Shown: positions 52,559 to 62,938 of the stretch, piece by piece
Layout of the letters: the number at the start of each line of letters is the position of its first letter
Position numbering within the stretch: the first letter of the stretch is position 1
From: Manduca sexta
Lineage: Eukaryota; Arthropoda; Insecta; Lepidoptera; Sphingidae
Reading direction: 5' to 3'
Length of the DNA: 64,000 bases
Assembly: GCF_014839805.1 (NCBI RefSeq)
Contig: NC_051120.1
Coordinates: forward strand, 9,610,001-9,674,000
Position numbers and translations under genes: made by a program
Notes under the pieces: model-generated
The model's database searches: none
The model's input: only the letters and a program-made list of their open reading frames with translations
Told to the model about the DNA's origin: nothing

Positions 52559-52885
52559 GCGGCGATAGCCTAGTTGGGTGTGGAACGGACTGCCAAGACG
52601 AATGTCCACAGGTTCAAATCCCAAGGACACACACCTCTGACTTTTCTAAAATCATGTGTGTATTCTTTGTGAATTTATCGTTCGCTTTAACGGTGAAGGA
52701 AAATATCGTGAGGAAACCTGCACATCTGAGAAATTCTCTATAGGAATTTCGAGGGTGTGTGAAGTCTACCAATCCACAATAGGCCAGCGTGGTGGACTAA
52801 GGCCTAATCGCTCTCAGTAGTAGAGGAGGCCCGTGCTCAGCAGTGGGACAGTATATAATACAGGGCTGATATTATTATTATTATT
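52559..52885 (+). repeat. SINE family A, full length
   Basis: GCGGCGATAGCCTAGTTGGG, CACAGGTTCAAATCCCAAGG, ATACAGGGCTGATATTATTA. Flanks GATTATCTCTATAAG and GATTAGCTCTATAG are probably a slightly decayed target duplication. Confidence 0.85.
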
Positions 52886-53872
52886 AGATTAGCTCTATAG
52901 TATAATTGAGATTCATAAAGGTAATAGTCGGTTGTATGAATTTGTTTATTAAAAATATGATGTTTCATGTCGCTTGATTAATGCTAAGCGCCACGACGTC
53001 GCATACAGTTTAAGTCAATAAGTCAAGAAAGTAATAATTTAATAAGCCAAGAACAGTTTTTCATATTTATTTCATTATTGTAATTAATAAACTGTTATTC
53101 ACGATTTAAATTTTTAGCACTCAAATATTAAGCATAAAAAAGTCCGTTAAAACTCATTTGTTTATGCATGAAACAGTTTTTATTGATTCCTGAAAAAATC
53201 TAATTTCGTGCCTTATGAGGTTTTTGAATTGACCGATTCAATTATATAGATTTTTTAATTACACTACCTATTGCTTCACCATATTTATAGTTTGTTCTAT
53301 ATTCAATGTTGTTTAATAATATACAGTAATTACACTTACAATGACCTTCAAATTAAAACACAATTTTTGTACATACTTGCCGTTATAAATAGACAAAGTT
53401 GTACTATACAGATGGAATTGCGTATAAAAAATCATATATACTTACTATCTGTACCTCGAAGCCTGCAATTGACTTGTATCGATAGAAGCGAGATAGAATT
53501 TGCGCGACAAACGGAAATTAAAAATGTGTTCATGGTTGGCTTTCAGTGCTTTTTCTGGCGCATAGTCTGGTCAATATAGACTCTCAATAGTGCAATATTG
53601 AAACAGTAAAATATGGACTTGTAACAACATTTTTAAAGGACCGTTTTTCAAGTTTCTGTTTTACTTGTTGGAGACTTGAAACGACCTAGTACAGGAACGA
53701 TTTTATTGTGTGCGGCATTGGACGTGGCAGGAACGGAACTGGAAGAAGCAACGACAGTGTTGTCTATTAAGAGGCATGACCATAGACCAACTTTAATTAG
53801 TGTTGTCTATGTGACAGTTCAAGGATATTTTATTTGACAGATATGTTATTAAACAACACATGTAGAAAAACA
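52886..53872. other. No feature recognised
   Basis: 102-codon frame 53271-53579 has no domain or splice context. 53685-53830 is less AT-rich but unmatched. Confidence 0.45.
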
Positions 53873-54120
53873 CACACACCTTTTATCACAGAAAACGTAG
53901 GGACTGCCCAGAAACACAACTAAAGTGCTCACTTTCCGCCATGCGTATTCCGACCCATGATGTGATAAGGTGCGAGCCTATCGCGATGAGGTACAAGTTT
54001 CAGACTCTGGGCTGATACTGAGTAGAAAAACCCAATTTTACTTTGCCCGATCCGAGGTTTAAACCCAAAACCTTAAAGAAGTAGTCGTACCCTGCATCCA
54101 ATAACTACGCGGCTGAGCTC
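53873..54120 (-). repeat. SINE family D1, full length, diverged
   Basis: GCTCACTTTCCGCCATGCGT, CCATGATGTGATAAGGTGCG, CAGACTCTGGGCTGATACTG, CGATCCGAGGTTTAAACCCA (box B altered), TAACTACGCGGCTGAGCTC. Confidence 0.72.
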
Positions 54121-54235
54121 GCCGCCGCCAGATTAAATGTTTTGTTCTTTTATGCGTGCCTCACCGAGCTATGACAGATGCCACTTCGATTAGTGGGGCT
54201 ACGTAAAGATTTCCTTACCATTGTGATTTTATGTA

Positions 54236-54573
54236 ATATAATATAATATAATAATATCAGCCCTGTATTATATACTTGCCCACTGCTGAGCACGGGCCTC
54301 CTCTACTACTGAGAGGGATTAGACCTTAGTCCACCACGCTGGCCTAGTGCGGATTGGAAGACTTCACACACCTTCGAAATTCCTATAGAGAACTTCTCAA
54401 ATGTGCAGGTTTCCTCACGATGTTTTCCTTCACCGTTACAGCGAACGATAAATTCACAAAGAATACACACATGATTTTAGAAAAGTCAGAGGCGTGTGCC
54501 CTTGGGATTTGAACCTGCGGACATTCGTCTTGGCAGTCCGTACCACACCCAACTAGGCCATCGTCGCTTAATC
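54236..54573 (-). repeat. SINE family A, full length with target duplication
   Basis: 12-bp duplication TGATTTTATGTA at 54224-54235 and 54574-54585. Tail ATATCAGCCCTGTATTATAT, head CCAACTAGGCCATCGTCGCT. Confidence 0.9.
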
Positions 54574-54904
54574 TGATTTTATGTACTAACCGTTAATCTG
54601 TGACCAATGTAGGAAGTTTTTTCTTGGACCAGACGACCTTGTATCAACGTGATAAGAATTACTATTGGTCTATTGAACAAGGTCGAGCACCCTAGTGCAC
54701 ATTTTTTTAGTTCCATACCTCATAGCTCATTCTAATTCCACAAATATATCATTTTTTTTTTCAATTAATTTACATAAATGACGAAGTATATACACGTAAC
54801 TTATAAATGTGAAAAATTTGCCACTGTATGCCGTGAGTTTGGAATCTGAGAACCAGTCTCTCCGGTCCGTTCAGAAGTAGGCTATGGCCACATAATTTTT
54901 TTTC

Positions 54905-55600
54905 TTTTTTATACACGCACGGCAAAGTGACCCCACTGCACCTTTTTTTTTGTTTCGCGGAGAAAGTCCCTTATTACTACCGCCCAGCCTTCGTGGGGGG
55001 CGACTAAGCGGTTATGCTGGGGTAACCGTGCCTTACGGCCCGGCGTTGAGCCGCCCGGATTTGATGACGACCTTCGGGCGACCGCCGGGCCGAGTCCCTA
55101 ACCCGAGTACAACTAACTTATGCACGGCCTACCAGCTAAAACTCCGCGGTGGCCCTCTTCGGCGCATTAGGGACGGCTGCAGGCTTCCTCTGACGGAAGT
55201 GTCTAAGTATTCGTCCGCAGCCGCCCCTGCGCGGTGCCGCCTTGCGGCCCGTCTCCTATGGGGGGGGGGGGGCTCAGAAGCCCCCACGCACCGAAGGACG
55301 CCCTTGGCGTCTACGGCAGCATGAGGCCAACTACACACTGCCGTCCATCCCGAGGATCAACCGAAAAATATGCAAGGATGCACAAGAATGCACTAGGGCA
55401 GACAGCCCCCTGCTGCCCGCCGACGACCCCCTTCGTGGCCCCTATTAGTCGCCTCTTACGACAGGCAGGGGATACCGTGGTGGAATTCTTCAAACGCCCC
55501 CATTCCACAGGGACCCCACTGCACCTAATGGTAAACGTAGTGTCCAGATACAATGTCGATACAATTATGAGGGTCTGTTTGGACCAAAGATAAATAATCT
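54905..55600 (+). repeat. Repeat family B, host of a retroinsertion
   Basis: The 5' edge (TTTTTTATACACGCACGGCA, AAGTGACCCCACTGCACC) ends at 54943. The remainder (ACCTAATGGTAAACG, ACAATGTCGATACAATTATG) resumes at 55512. Only the 5' third of family B is recognisable. Confidence 0.65.
54944..55511 (-). mobile_element. GC-rich poly(A) retroinsertion with 15-bp target duplication
   Basis: 568 bases flanked by GACCCCACTGCACCT (54929-54943 and 55512-55526). The T run at its left (54944-54951) is a 3' poly(A) on the minus strand, so it inserted by target-primed reverse transcription. On the minus strand it starts near CTGTGGAATGGGGGCGTTTG, contains GCCTGTCGTAAGAGGCGACT, a C13 tract, and ends TTTCTCCGCGAAAC(A)n. 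Composition is strikingly GC-rich compared with all surroundings. Open frames up to ~135 codons cross it but show no domain. A LINE-derived or SINE-like non-autonomous element is likely; family not identified. Confidence 0.85.
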
Positions 55601-56517
55601 GATCTTGGAGCCCGAAACTCTTAATTGGATCACTATGGTAGATTTTATGACCTTGTATACAATGATAGCTGGCCAAAGACAAGATATATACCAAAAAAAT
55701 TGTGCATAAGAAAAACAAATGTTTAACAAACTATGAAAATCAATCACTAACCGCAAGACCTGCACACCCTTTTTTACAATTATACGCAGTTCATAAACAC
55801 TTAAGCATTGTCCGATAAACTTATTTAATTTAAAACGGAAATTAAAGAATGATTAAGTAAAAATTTCAGCCAATCATCACGATTGCGCTTCTGAAAAAAC
55901 ATACAAGTGCTCGGTAATATTCCAAAGTTCGTAGCTTCAATGTCAACTTGTAATTGGATTGTTTTTTATCGTAACTTTGAGATCAGTTCCCCTAGCACGA
56001 ATGTTGGCATTATACTAGACGTTAAATTATGTTTCATTTAAGTGTATTTTTTATGGAAATTTCAACAAACCCCGCGTGCTTATTTGAAACTAAAATTTGC
56101 CATCATAAATATTAGGCGCTTGTAAATTCCGAATATCTAATAAATCGTGTAACCATAGAACAGTAAACTCCAAACGAATGGGAATCAACAGCACGAATCT
56201 CTTTTAAATGACTTAAAAAAGAGGAAAGTCGAGGATTTCTATGTCTATTTTTTATGTTTGTTACGTCAGAACTCCGTCATTTATTAGTGGATTGGAAAAA
56301 ATCTTTTTTGTTTGAAAAACTTTACTTCCAGATTAGTTCCCTAGATATTTTCAAAACCGGTTTTGTACTTTAGTTTTAAAACTAAAATAACTGGAATAAG
56401 TATTTCGTCCAAGTAAACAAAATTGCTAATTTTGCTTTCCAGTGACTTTTTCAGTTGTCTTTGCGTTGGGTTTGGTTGAGTCTACTTCTTACATACTATA
56501 AATAGAGCATCATACCT
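55601..56517. other. No feature recognised
   Basis: AT-rich sequence. Confidence 0.5.
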
Positions 56518-56606
56518 TAACCCGTATTCAGGGGCAGGCAGAGTTGTAACACCTCAGCGCGATTGTCGTGTCGCGTGCGCAACACAACTATGCTATCAAG
56601 ACAGTC
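56518..56606 (-). repeat. SINE family D1 with internal deletion
   Basis: CCCGTATTCAGGGGCAGGCA is the 3' end and ACACCTCAGCGCGATTGTCG, AACACAACTATGCTATCAAG the head; the middle is deleted. Confidence 0.6.
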
Positions 56607-56761
56607 TATTTTTACTAACACAAAAAAGCAAAAATTAAAAACCTATTACAAAAAAAAATTGAGGTATATTATCACCTAACTGTGGAGAAATACTCAACAT
56701 TAACTTACTTGATGCAGTTCATTATTCATGCTTGGGGTACAGGAAGTTGATAGAATTTGTG

Positions 56762-56880
56762 TTACGGCTGTCAGGTCTCTATTGATGACTACAGTAGTGT
56801 AGACTGTTGAGTTTTGAAGGACATTATGGCCAAAATAATTAGGAACCTTGAGACTCAAGATCTAACATCGTGTTATTCAA
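56762..56880 (-). repeat. Bm1-like repeat family C, degenerate
   Basis: TGACTACAGTAGTGTAGACT, GAAGGACATTATGGCC, CTTGAGACTCAAGATCTAAC match the 3' half of family C with many changes. Confidence 0.5.
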
Positions 56881-57999
56881 CTTTGTAAAAAGCATTTTAT
56901 AGTGCTTTTAATTGAAACCTAATGTGCCATTTGGAACCAAAAACGATGTACGTGAATTTGTTTTTTATAACTACCTACATTTGGTTGTTAAATAAAGTTG
57001 TAAAACTTCCAATAGATTCTTAGTTTAATACCCTCATTTTATATTCAGTATTTTATGTCTGTAAAATAAAGTATTCAACCCGGTTTAGACTACGCCATTA
57101 CGTATCGTAAACTCATAAAGGATCATACATCGAGTGTATATCAACGCTTGAAAAGTAATCCTACCTAAGCGAAAACAAATTAAAAATAAATTATACAAGT
57201 AATTGGAATCAGTGTATTTTTCTGCGTCGTTTGATCTAGGTTTTGTAGCTCTAGGACGTGTTTAATATCATTCGACTATATTTCGATAAATTAAGAAGTT
57301 TCATCATTATGAATTTTTTACTAAAACGAAAATTTTAATCGCTATACCTAAACGTTTACTAATTGTCGCTTAAATATGATTGCCTTTCAAGAGATAATGT
57401 TTAAATACAGGTGTTTCTAATCACAATAAGTGACATCCGTATTCATACGTACATTAGGGTCATTATCGAAACTAAGCTTAACGTATTAATGTTGCAGACA
57501 GAACTCTATAACTTAAAGTTGTCTGGACTATGTATTGCAGTGGCGTACCTACTGCTTTGGGTGTAGGCAAAGCAGCACGAAAAAAAGATCGCGTCTTCGG
57601 TTCATATAAAATGTGCGTTAGAAAATAAAATAGGTATCTAATAATGTATTGCTACCTTTTATCGTGCTCACTATCAGACGAACAAGCCACTAATCGTTTA
57701 GTTATATACAAAAACTCAAACAAAGCTTTATTTTTAACAGGGAGTAAAATATTTTTAATAAAACCCTAAAATGAAGTAAGTACGTAATTTACATTTTTGT
57801 GTTATAGTTATAAAAAGCATTATCGGACATTTCTAAAATAATTGAATTTCACAATTTATGCAAAGAAATTGTAATATCGAGTTAAAAAATAAAATTTCGG
57901 ATATTGATGAAATATTTCAAGGATTCCGGGAGTCAATATTACATAAATGGTATCTATAAATCGTTTTATATATCACTATTTCATATATATGTCTATTGG
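56881..57999. other. No feature recognised
   Basis: AT-rich sequence. Confidence 0.5.
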
Positions 58000-58065
58000 C
58001 GTGCAGCGTGGCGCAATGGCGGTGTCACTAAAAGTCGCGGGTTGAAATTCCGGAGACACAAATGT
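58000..58065 (+). repeat. Isolated tRNA-like SINE head
   Basis: CAGCGTGGCGCAATGGCGGT (box A-like) and CGCGGGTTGAAATTCCGG (box B-like) are spaced as in a tRNA gene, but acceptor-stem pairing is not evident. Probably a SINE relic rather than a working tRNA gene. Confidence 0.4.
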
Positions 58066-58206
58066 AATCATCAATATTTGTTTATCTGTTATGGACCGTA
58101 ACTTACCCCTTTGTCTTTTCTTACTACAATACAATAATATGAATTCATTGATATTTTGATTACTTTGTACTTAGACAGTAATTAGGTACTGGCGTTTGTA
58201 ACACTG

Positions 58207-58377
58207 TTTTTGCACAGCAAAGGAACCCCACTGCACCTGATAGTAAGTAGAGTTCAATAGAATGTCGACTGACGAGACATGATTACCCCTTGGTAATCGA
58301 CACAATTATGCCGGCCTGTTGGAATCGCATATACACAAGCTAATCGTGCGACGTAACCCATACCTTGTATAAATAAG
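58207..58377 (+). repeat. Repeat family B, 5' two thirds
   Basis: GGAACCCCACTGCACCTGAT, AGTAAGTAGAGTTCAATAGA, ATGTCGACTGACGAGACATG, ATGCCGGCCTGTTGGAATCG, CATATACACAAGCTAATCG. Confidence 0.75.
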
Positions 58378-58599
58378 TTCTATATGCTAATAATCAGGTA
58401 AAAAAACTGCTCCTCACTTTGTTTTGTTTTTCAAATACAGCATGTAATATTATGTAATACAAGTGAAATTTTTGGCAACCAAACATATCTTTCTCTGCAG
58501 GAGATTACAACGGCTAAGACAAAGTGTCAGAAAAGTACGAGACGAACCAAATTTAATCATCATACATCCATGTACACTTTGAACACACCCATATCGCCT

Positions 58600-58727
58600 A
58601 CTTATAGCCCCCCAGAGAGGGCTGCAGTCTTCAAAACTTTCTCGCGGATATACTTATATAATAATTTTCGGGAATTTATAATATGGAAATCTGAGATAAA
58701 ATTCGTAAAATAGTTTTCTTTCAACCG
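58600..58727 (-). repeat. Foldback repeat family E, half unit
   Basis: CCCCAGAGAGGGCTGCAGTC, TTCAAAACTTTCTCGCGGAT, AAAATTCGTAAAATAGTTTT. Strongly diverged. Confidence 0.5.
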
Positions 58728-59571
58728 GTATTTCAAGTGATCTGAGCGTATAGCTAATATTTAGATAAAGACAATAATAATGAAAATATTTATTTACATT
58801 ATAATTACACATTTAATTAAATTATTAGACATGTAAATATTGCATCGTAAATATCAAATACTATGAAAGATAGTCATGCGCGTTGTGACAAATATTTTTT
58901 GAAGACAAATGTAACGGGAGTCAGGTGAAAAGAAAATTCAAAATGTTTGACATATTTTGTACTACTACTAAAATTACTTCATGGTATGGTATTGTATAAG
59001 ATATTTTTTTATTTCTACCTTCATGATGGAAAAGTAAAACAGTTCGTAAAATGGGCGTTTATAATAATATAAAATGAGCACTTATTAATAAAATTTTAAT
59101 TCTACATAAAGGCCGTTATTATCTATAACTCTCTATTATCTCTAACTATTATTATCAGTCAAAAAGTGAAAATTTTCCATTGATAACCCCAAAAGCAATG
59201 AAAATGATTAATTGTTTATCAAAACAATGACTTATGTTTATTTACCAGGCTGCAAATTAAAATGTATTAAGCGCCAATTATAAATTTATGTATTTTTTTT
59301 TACATAATAATGTATCTTTTAGAACAACTCTATTAAATATATTGTGCAAATCAAGTGCAGTGTATATTCAAAAGATTATCTTTCATTATATGTAAATTAT
59401 TATTTTAGATTAGTAGGTAGATACAAATGTTTTTCCGAAGCGGAATTAAATTTGCATAACCCCGACCTGTCAATGTTTTTTATCCTTATTTGAACAAAAC
59501 ACCCCATTTAAACTTCTTTATATTAAGGATGAAGAAAAAAAAACCTAGAAATATTAAAAAAACATACGCAC
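58728..59571. other. No feature recognised (candidate intron start at right edge)
   Basis: Very AT-rich. If the exon proposed at 59572 is real, this is the 5' end of the long intron on the minus strand. Confidence 0.45.
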
Positions 59572-59697
59572 CTTTAAAATTAGAATACTAACCAACACTA
59601 TCACAATATATTCCACGCACTAACACAAAATAAACACTATATTCTATTTTCAAAACCAATTGAGTTTGACACAAGTTTGCGCGGGAACGATCTCACT
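59572..59697 (-). other. Candidate 5' non-coding exon of the receptor cyclase-like gene
   Basis: Read on the minus strand from an arthropod initiator-like TCAGT (59699-59695) to donor AAAG|GTGCGT at 59572/59571. ATGs are absent from this leader. It would splice to the acceptor at 4438, giving a ~55 kb first intron. It is the only GC-rich, CpG-containing block upstream of that acceptor that has a good donor and lies outside a repeat. Entirely inference from signals; another start beyond the window is possible. Confidence 0.35.
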
Positions 59698-59740
59698 GAA
59701 CGGGGCGCGCGCGAAGCGTCCTACCTCAAAGAAATCGCGA
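59698..59740 (-). promoter_or_regulatory. Candidate core promoter, GC-rich
   Basis: GGGGCGCGCGCGAAGCGTCC is on the plus strand just upstream (minus-strand sense) of the initiator-like TCAGT, in an otherwise AT-rich region. No TATA box at the expected distance was noted. Fits a CpG-rich insect promoter but is unproven. Confidence 0.3.
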
Positions 59741-60079
59741 ATAATACTGGCGATAATCGACGAAACTCAAACATTGATAGATAAAAAATGCAACCGGCCA
59801 GTAATATGCCGTTGGTAATTAATAAACGGATTATTGAAATTTATTTCAGGTTGATTATTGAACTTTGACTTTATTACGAATGATATAGAATTTGAATTCA
59901 CGCAATCAAATAATGGCATCCAATAGTACTTTTATAACAAAATATTATAAGAAGATAACTGCATTTACACTATGTATTATTATGTACTACTATGAATTTG
60001 GGAGTTGGTTTGTTAGTTCCTAGAACTATTAACTATGTGTACTTAGTATTATTATACCATGCATTGACATATATTCTAT
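59741..60079. other. No feature recognised
   Basis: AT-rich sequence. Confidence 0.5.
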
Positions 60080-60334
60080 AGACATATATATTTGTTTAAA
60101 ATCTGAACTAAAATGGCAAACAAAACATCACTGTTATAACCTATTTATTTACTTGAGCAACAAATAATTTTACTTATTTGACTAATATTTTTCATTCACA
60201 TTCAGGTTTACACTTAGACTCGAGTTCTTACAATATGAGCGCCAGTTCATACATAACCACAAGCTGTCCGTATTGACACCATACTAGTCAGTTTGAATGG
60301 ATTGCAGTTCAATTTTGTTGAACATTTATGTAAT
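60080..60334 (+). repeat. Unclassified interspersed repeat G, copy 3
   Basis: CTATAGACATATATATTTGT, AATCTGAACTAAAATGGCAA, CAGGTTTACACTTAGACTCG, TATTGACACCATACTAGTCA. Clearly similar to 6408-6705, same strand. Confidence 0.72.
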
Positions 60335-60652
60335 AGATTAACTAATTTATAAAAGATCTTGATGAAATACATTAAAAACTATCCAGACACAGAGGTCTTT
60401 ATTTCGTGGTATACCCTAAATTAAGCCGAGTAGCATGAATGAAAGGATCATTTAATCAACAGCAATATATTTTAATTATTTTTATAAATAGGAGGAGGTT
60501 AAGGTTGAAAGGTTATGCTCTCGAGTGGAAATTTAAAATTAATTTATAAATTATTTTGCGAGCATATAAATAAACTGCTTGAAACAACAATAAAAAAAAA
60601 TTAAATTTCTTTTGCTTCTCTGTATCATGTGCTGTAGTTTATGTATACCTTA
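60335..60652. other. No feature recognised
   Basis: AT-rich; 60540-60600 (ATAAATAAACTGCTTGAAAC) may be the upstream part of the following R copy. Confidence 0.45.
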
Positions 60653-60792
60653 ATTTTGAAAAGAGCAACACCAAAGTTTCTTGCCCGTTCTTTTCTAATG
60701 AACTGCTTTCGATCTAGTGGTAGAGTTAATATTGATGGAATCTAAATAATGTATAACATTTTACAGATTCAAATAAATTATTTCATTTCATT
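60653..60792 (+). repeat. LINE-like 3' end, family R
   Basis: GAAAAGAGCAACACCAAAGT, TTCTTGCCCGTTCTTTTCTA, AGTGGTAGAGTTAATATTGA, TTACAGATTCAAATAAATTA, TTTCATTTCATT tail. Confidence 0.68.
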
Positions 60793-60854
60793 AAATACCC
60801 ACTTGACAGTGAAGTTTTCCTCTGGACTTTTCTGCTTACTATTCGTTCGAAGTC

Positions 60855-60937
60855 TAAAATTTGAATATGGCGATTGGCTTCCTCCATATCCTATCATGGG
60901 ACAAAACATAAATAGTTGAAAGTGGGTGGCCCTTAGG
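60855..60937 (+). repeat. SINE family D1, 3' fragment
   Basis: TAAAATTTGAATATGGCGAT, CATATCCTATCATGGGACAA, GAAAGTGGGTGGCCC. Confidence 0.62.
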
Positions 60938-61057
60938 GATTACCACAGCCGCCACCTCCTAGGTGGCCGATGGTGAAAATAACCCCATATTTGTTCAAGA
61001 TTAGGTCTACCTATGTGCTAGATAGTCACATCGATTGTAAAAAGTTTGATTGTGGTA

Positions 61058-61272
61058 GGATATATTTTATATCCGCCCGGATAGCGACCACCGTACATAA
61101 GATAACCGCCATAGTGGCTCAAATGTATTGCGTTCCGAGATCAGCCTGTACATCCAACAGGCCGGCATAATTGTGTCGATTGCCGAGTGGTAATCATCTC
61201 TCGTCAGTCGACATTCTATTGTGTCACTCCACTTACCACCAGGTGAGGACACCTTTCGTGCCCATACAAAAA
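61058..61272 (-). repeat. Repeat family B, full length
   Basis: GGATATATTTTATATCCGCC, CGGATAGCGACCACCGTACA, CCAACAGGCCGGCATAATTG, CTCGTCAGTCGACATTCTAT, GCCCATACAAAAAAAATA. Confidence 0.78.
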
Positions 61273-61413
61273 AAATACCCTATGAATTAATTCAGATCTT
61301 GGCTTGCCCTTGAGCGATATATTCAAACCAAGTTCGGAAATTAAAATCCAAATCTGAACCGCAATTTACAGCTACGTAGCCATATTGACGAGATGTTTGT
61401 CAGGGCCAACATA

Positions 61414-61747
61414 TAATAATAATAATAATATCAGCCCTGTATTATATACTTGCCCACTGCTGAGCACGGGCCTCCTCTACTGCTAAGAGGGATTAGGCCT
61501 TTAGTCCACCACGCTGGCTTAGTGCGGATTGGTAGACTTCACACACCTTCGAAATTCCTATAGAGAACTTCTCAGATGTGCAGGTTTCCTCACGATGTTT
61601 TCCTTCACCGTTAAAGCGAACGATTAATTCACAAAGAATACACACATGATTTTTTAGAAAAGTCAGAGGTGTGTGCCCTTGGGATTTGAACCTACGGACA
61701 TTCGCCTCGGCAGTCTGTTCCACACCAAACTAGGCTATCGCCGCTTT
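61414..61747 (-). repeat. SINE family A, full length
   Basis: (TAA)n, ATATCAGCCCTGTATTATAT, CACGCTGGCTTAGTGCGGAT, GGGATTTGAACCTACGGACA (box B), ACTAGGCTATCGCCGC (box A). The 76-codon minus frame across it is SINE sequence. Confidence 0.85.
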
Positions 61748-62063
61748 TTTACATAGTACATCAAACGTTTCGCTACTTAGGGGAGCACTCTATCCCTAAA
61801 TGATGCTGTGTAAGGGTTCAATCAGATAATACGAGAGTACTAACCCGTAGAATGAGTGTTCATAACAGCTTCCCGACAAGAAATAAATCTTTTGAGGATA
61901 TTGCGTTTTTCATCATGGCTCCCGTTACGGAATCCATTTTCAAATTCTTTGAGTTATGTGAAAGTGTTAGTGTGAGTAAAAAATTTTGCAATCTGTAGAG
62001 GTTTCTTGTATCGGTAAGTTCACGCCTTCACTTTTAGAGGTTAGGCAGTGATAAAAATACGCA
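61748..62063. other. No feature recognised
   Basis: AT-rich sequence. Confidence 0.5.
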
Positions 62064-62234
62064 ACATCACGCATTTATCCTAGAAGCGGTATGCAGATGG
62101 TATGTGGTATGCGCAACCAGGGTAACCACTTTTCACCAACTGTGTTCCGTCCCATAATGTGATAGGGATCGAACCTATCGCCATATCGAGCCGAAATTGC
62201 AGACCAGGCTCATACTGAGCCAAAAAACCCAGAG
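62064..62234 (-). repeat. SINE family D1, 3' two thirds
   Basis: CAACATCACGCATTTATCCT, AACCACTTTTCACCAACTGT, GTTCCGTCCCATAATGTGAT, CGAACCTATCGCCATATCGA. Contains a small GGTATGCAGATGGTATGTGG duplication. The tRNA-like head is missing. Confidence 0.72.
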
Positions 62235-62756
62235 AGTGACATAAAAATGCCTGTAATGATAACCGATTCTATTTCCGTCTCATACTTGGAACTCTCATAG
62301 GAACCAAATTCACTGTCGTATACGACACAAATAAATCCCAAACAATCTGTATATTTTCGAAAATCTTATGTAAAATTTATTGTATGTTCTGGGTAACCAA
62401 CCTAATGTATACATCCGTGGCCTTCAGATTAACGATGCGGTTTCTATAATGTATCAAATTTAGACATTATTTCATTAGACACTTAATAACGCTTAAATAA
62501 CTATTTCTAAAACCTATATACCTAACTTGTATAGAATTACCAAAAAAAATGTTTTATCTACTGCCCATACTGGCCACATGGTTGATTAAAAAAATAATTA
62601 ATTTTTCTGGTTATCAAGCGTCAATTCATAGTTCACGTATAGTATTCCATATTCATTGATGAACGTGAACGTGATGCGTGATCTACATAATATCAGTTAC
62701 TACACATCGTAGTCCATAATTTTATGCTGGATTTATAACAGATTTTTTATTGCTTT
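62235..62756. other. No feature recognised
   Basis: AT-rich sequence. Confidence 0.5.
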
Positions 62757-62938
62757 TAATGACGAGACGAGCTTGCCGTTCGCCTGATGGTAAGCGATAC
62801 GAACAGTATAAACAGTAGAAACACCATCCAACACCTTGAATTCAAAGTTTTGTTTGTTATTCTACTGCGCTCGCCATCCTGAGACATGAGATGTTAAGTC
62901 TTATTATGTCCAGTAGTTACTCTGGCTACAACGTTAAC
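62757..62938 (+). repeat. Bm1-like repeat family C, 5' two thirds
   Basis: TAATGACGAGACGAGCTTGC, CGTTCGCCTGATGGTAAGCG, CTCGCCATCCTGAGACATGA, GTTACTCTGGCTACAACGTT. Confidence 0.75.

Noticed and set aside
53271..53579. 102-codon plus-strand frame
   Set aside because: AT-rich with no motif, no codon bias and no splice sites around it.
55234..55718. Overlapping frames of 68-135 codons on both strands
   Set aside because: They arise from the GC-rich retroinsertion, which has few stops by composition; none continues past its target duplication in a meaningful way.
58000..58065. A functional tRNA gene
   Set aside because: Box A and B are visible but acceptor and anticodon stems do not pair convincingly; more likely a SINE head.
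61493..61723. 76-codon minus-strand frame with Cys and His
   Set aside because: It is the transcribed body of a SINE A copy; the same peptide would appear at every copy.
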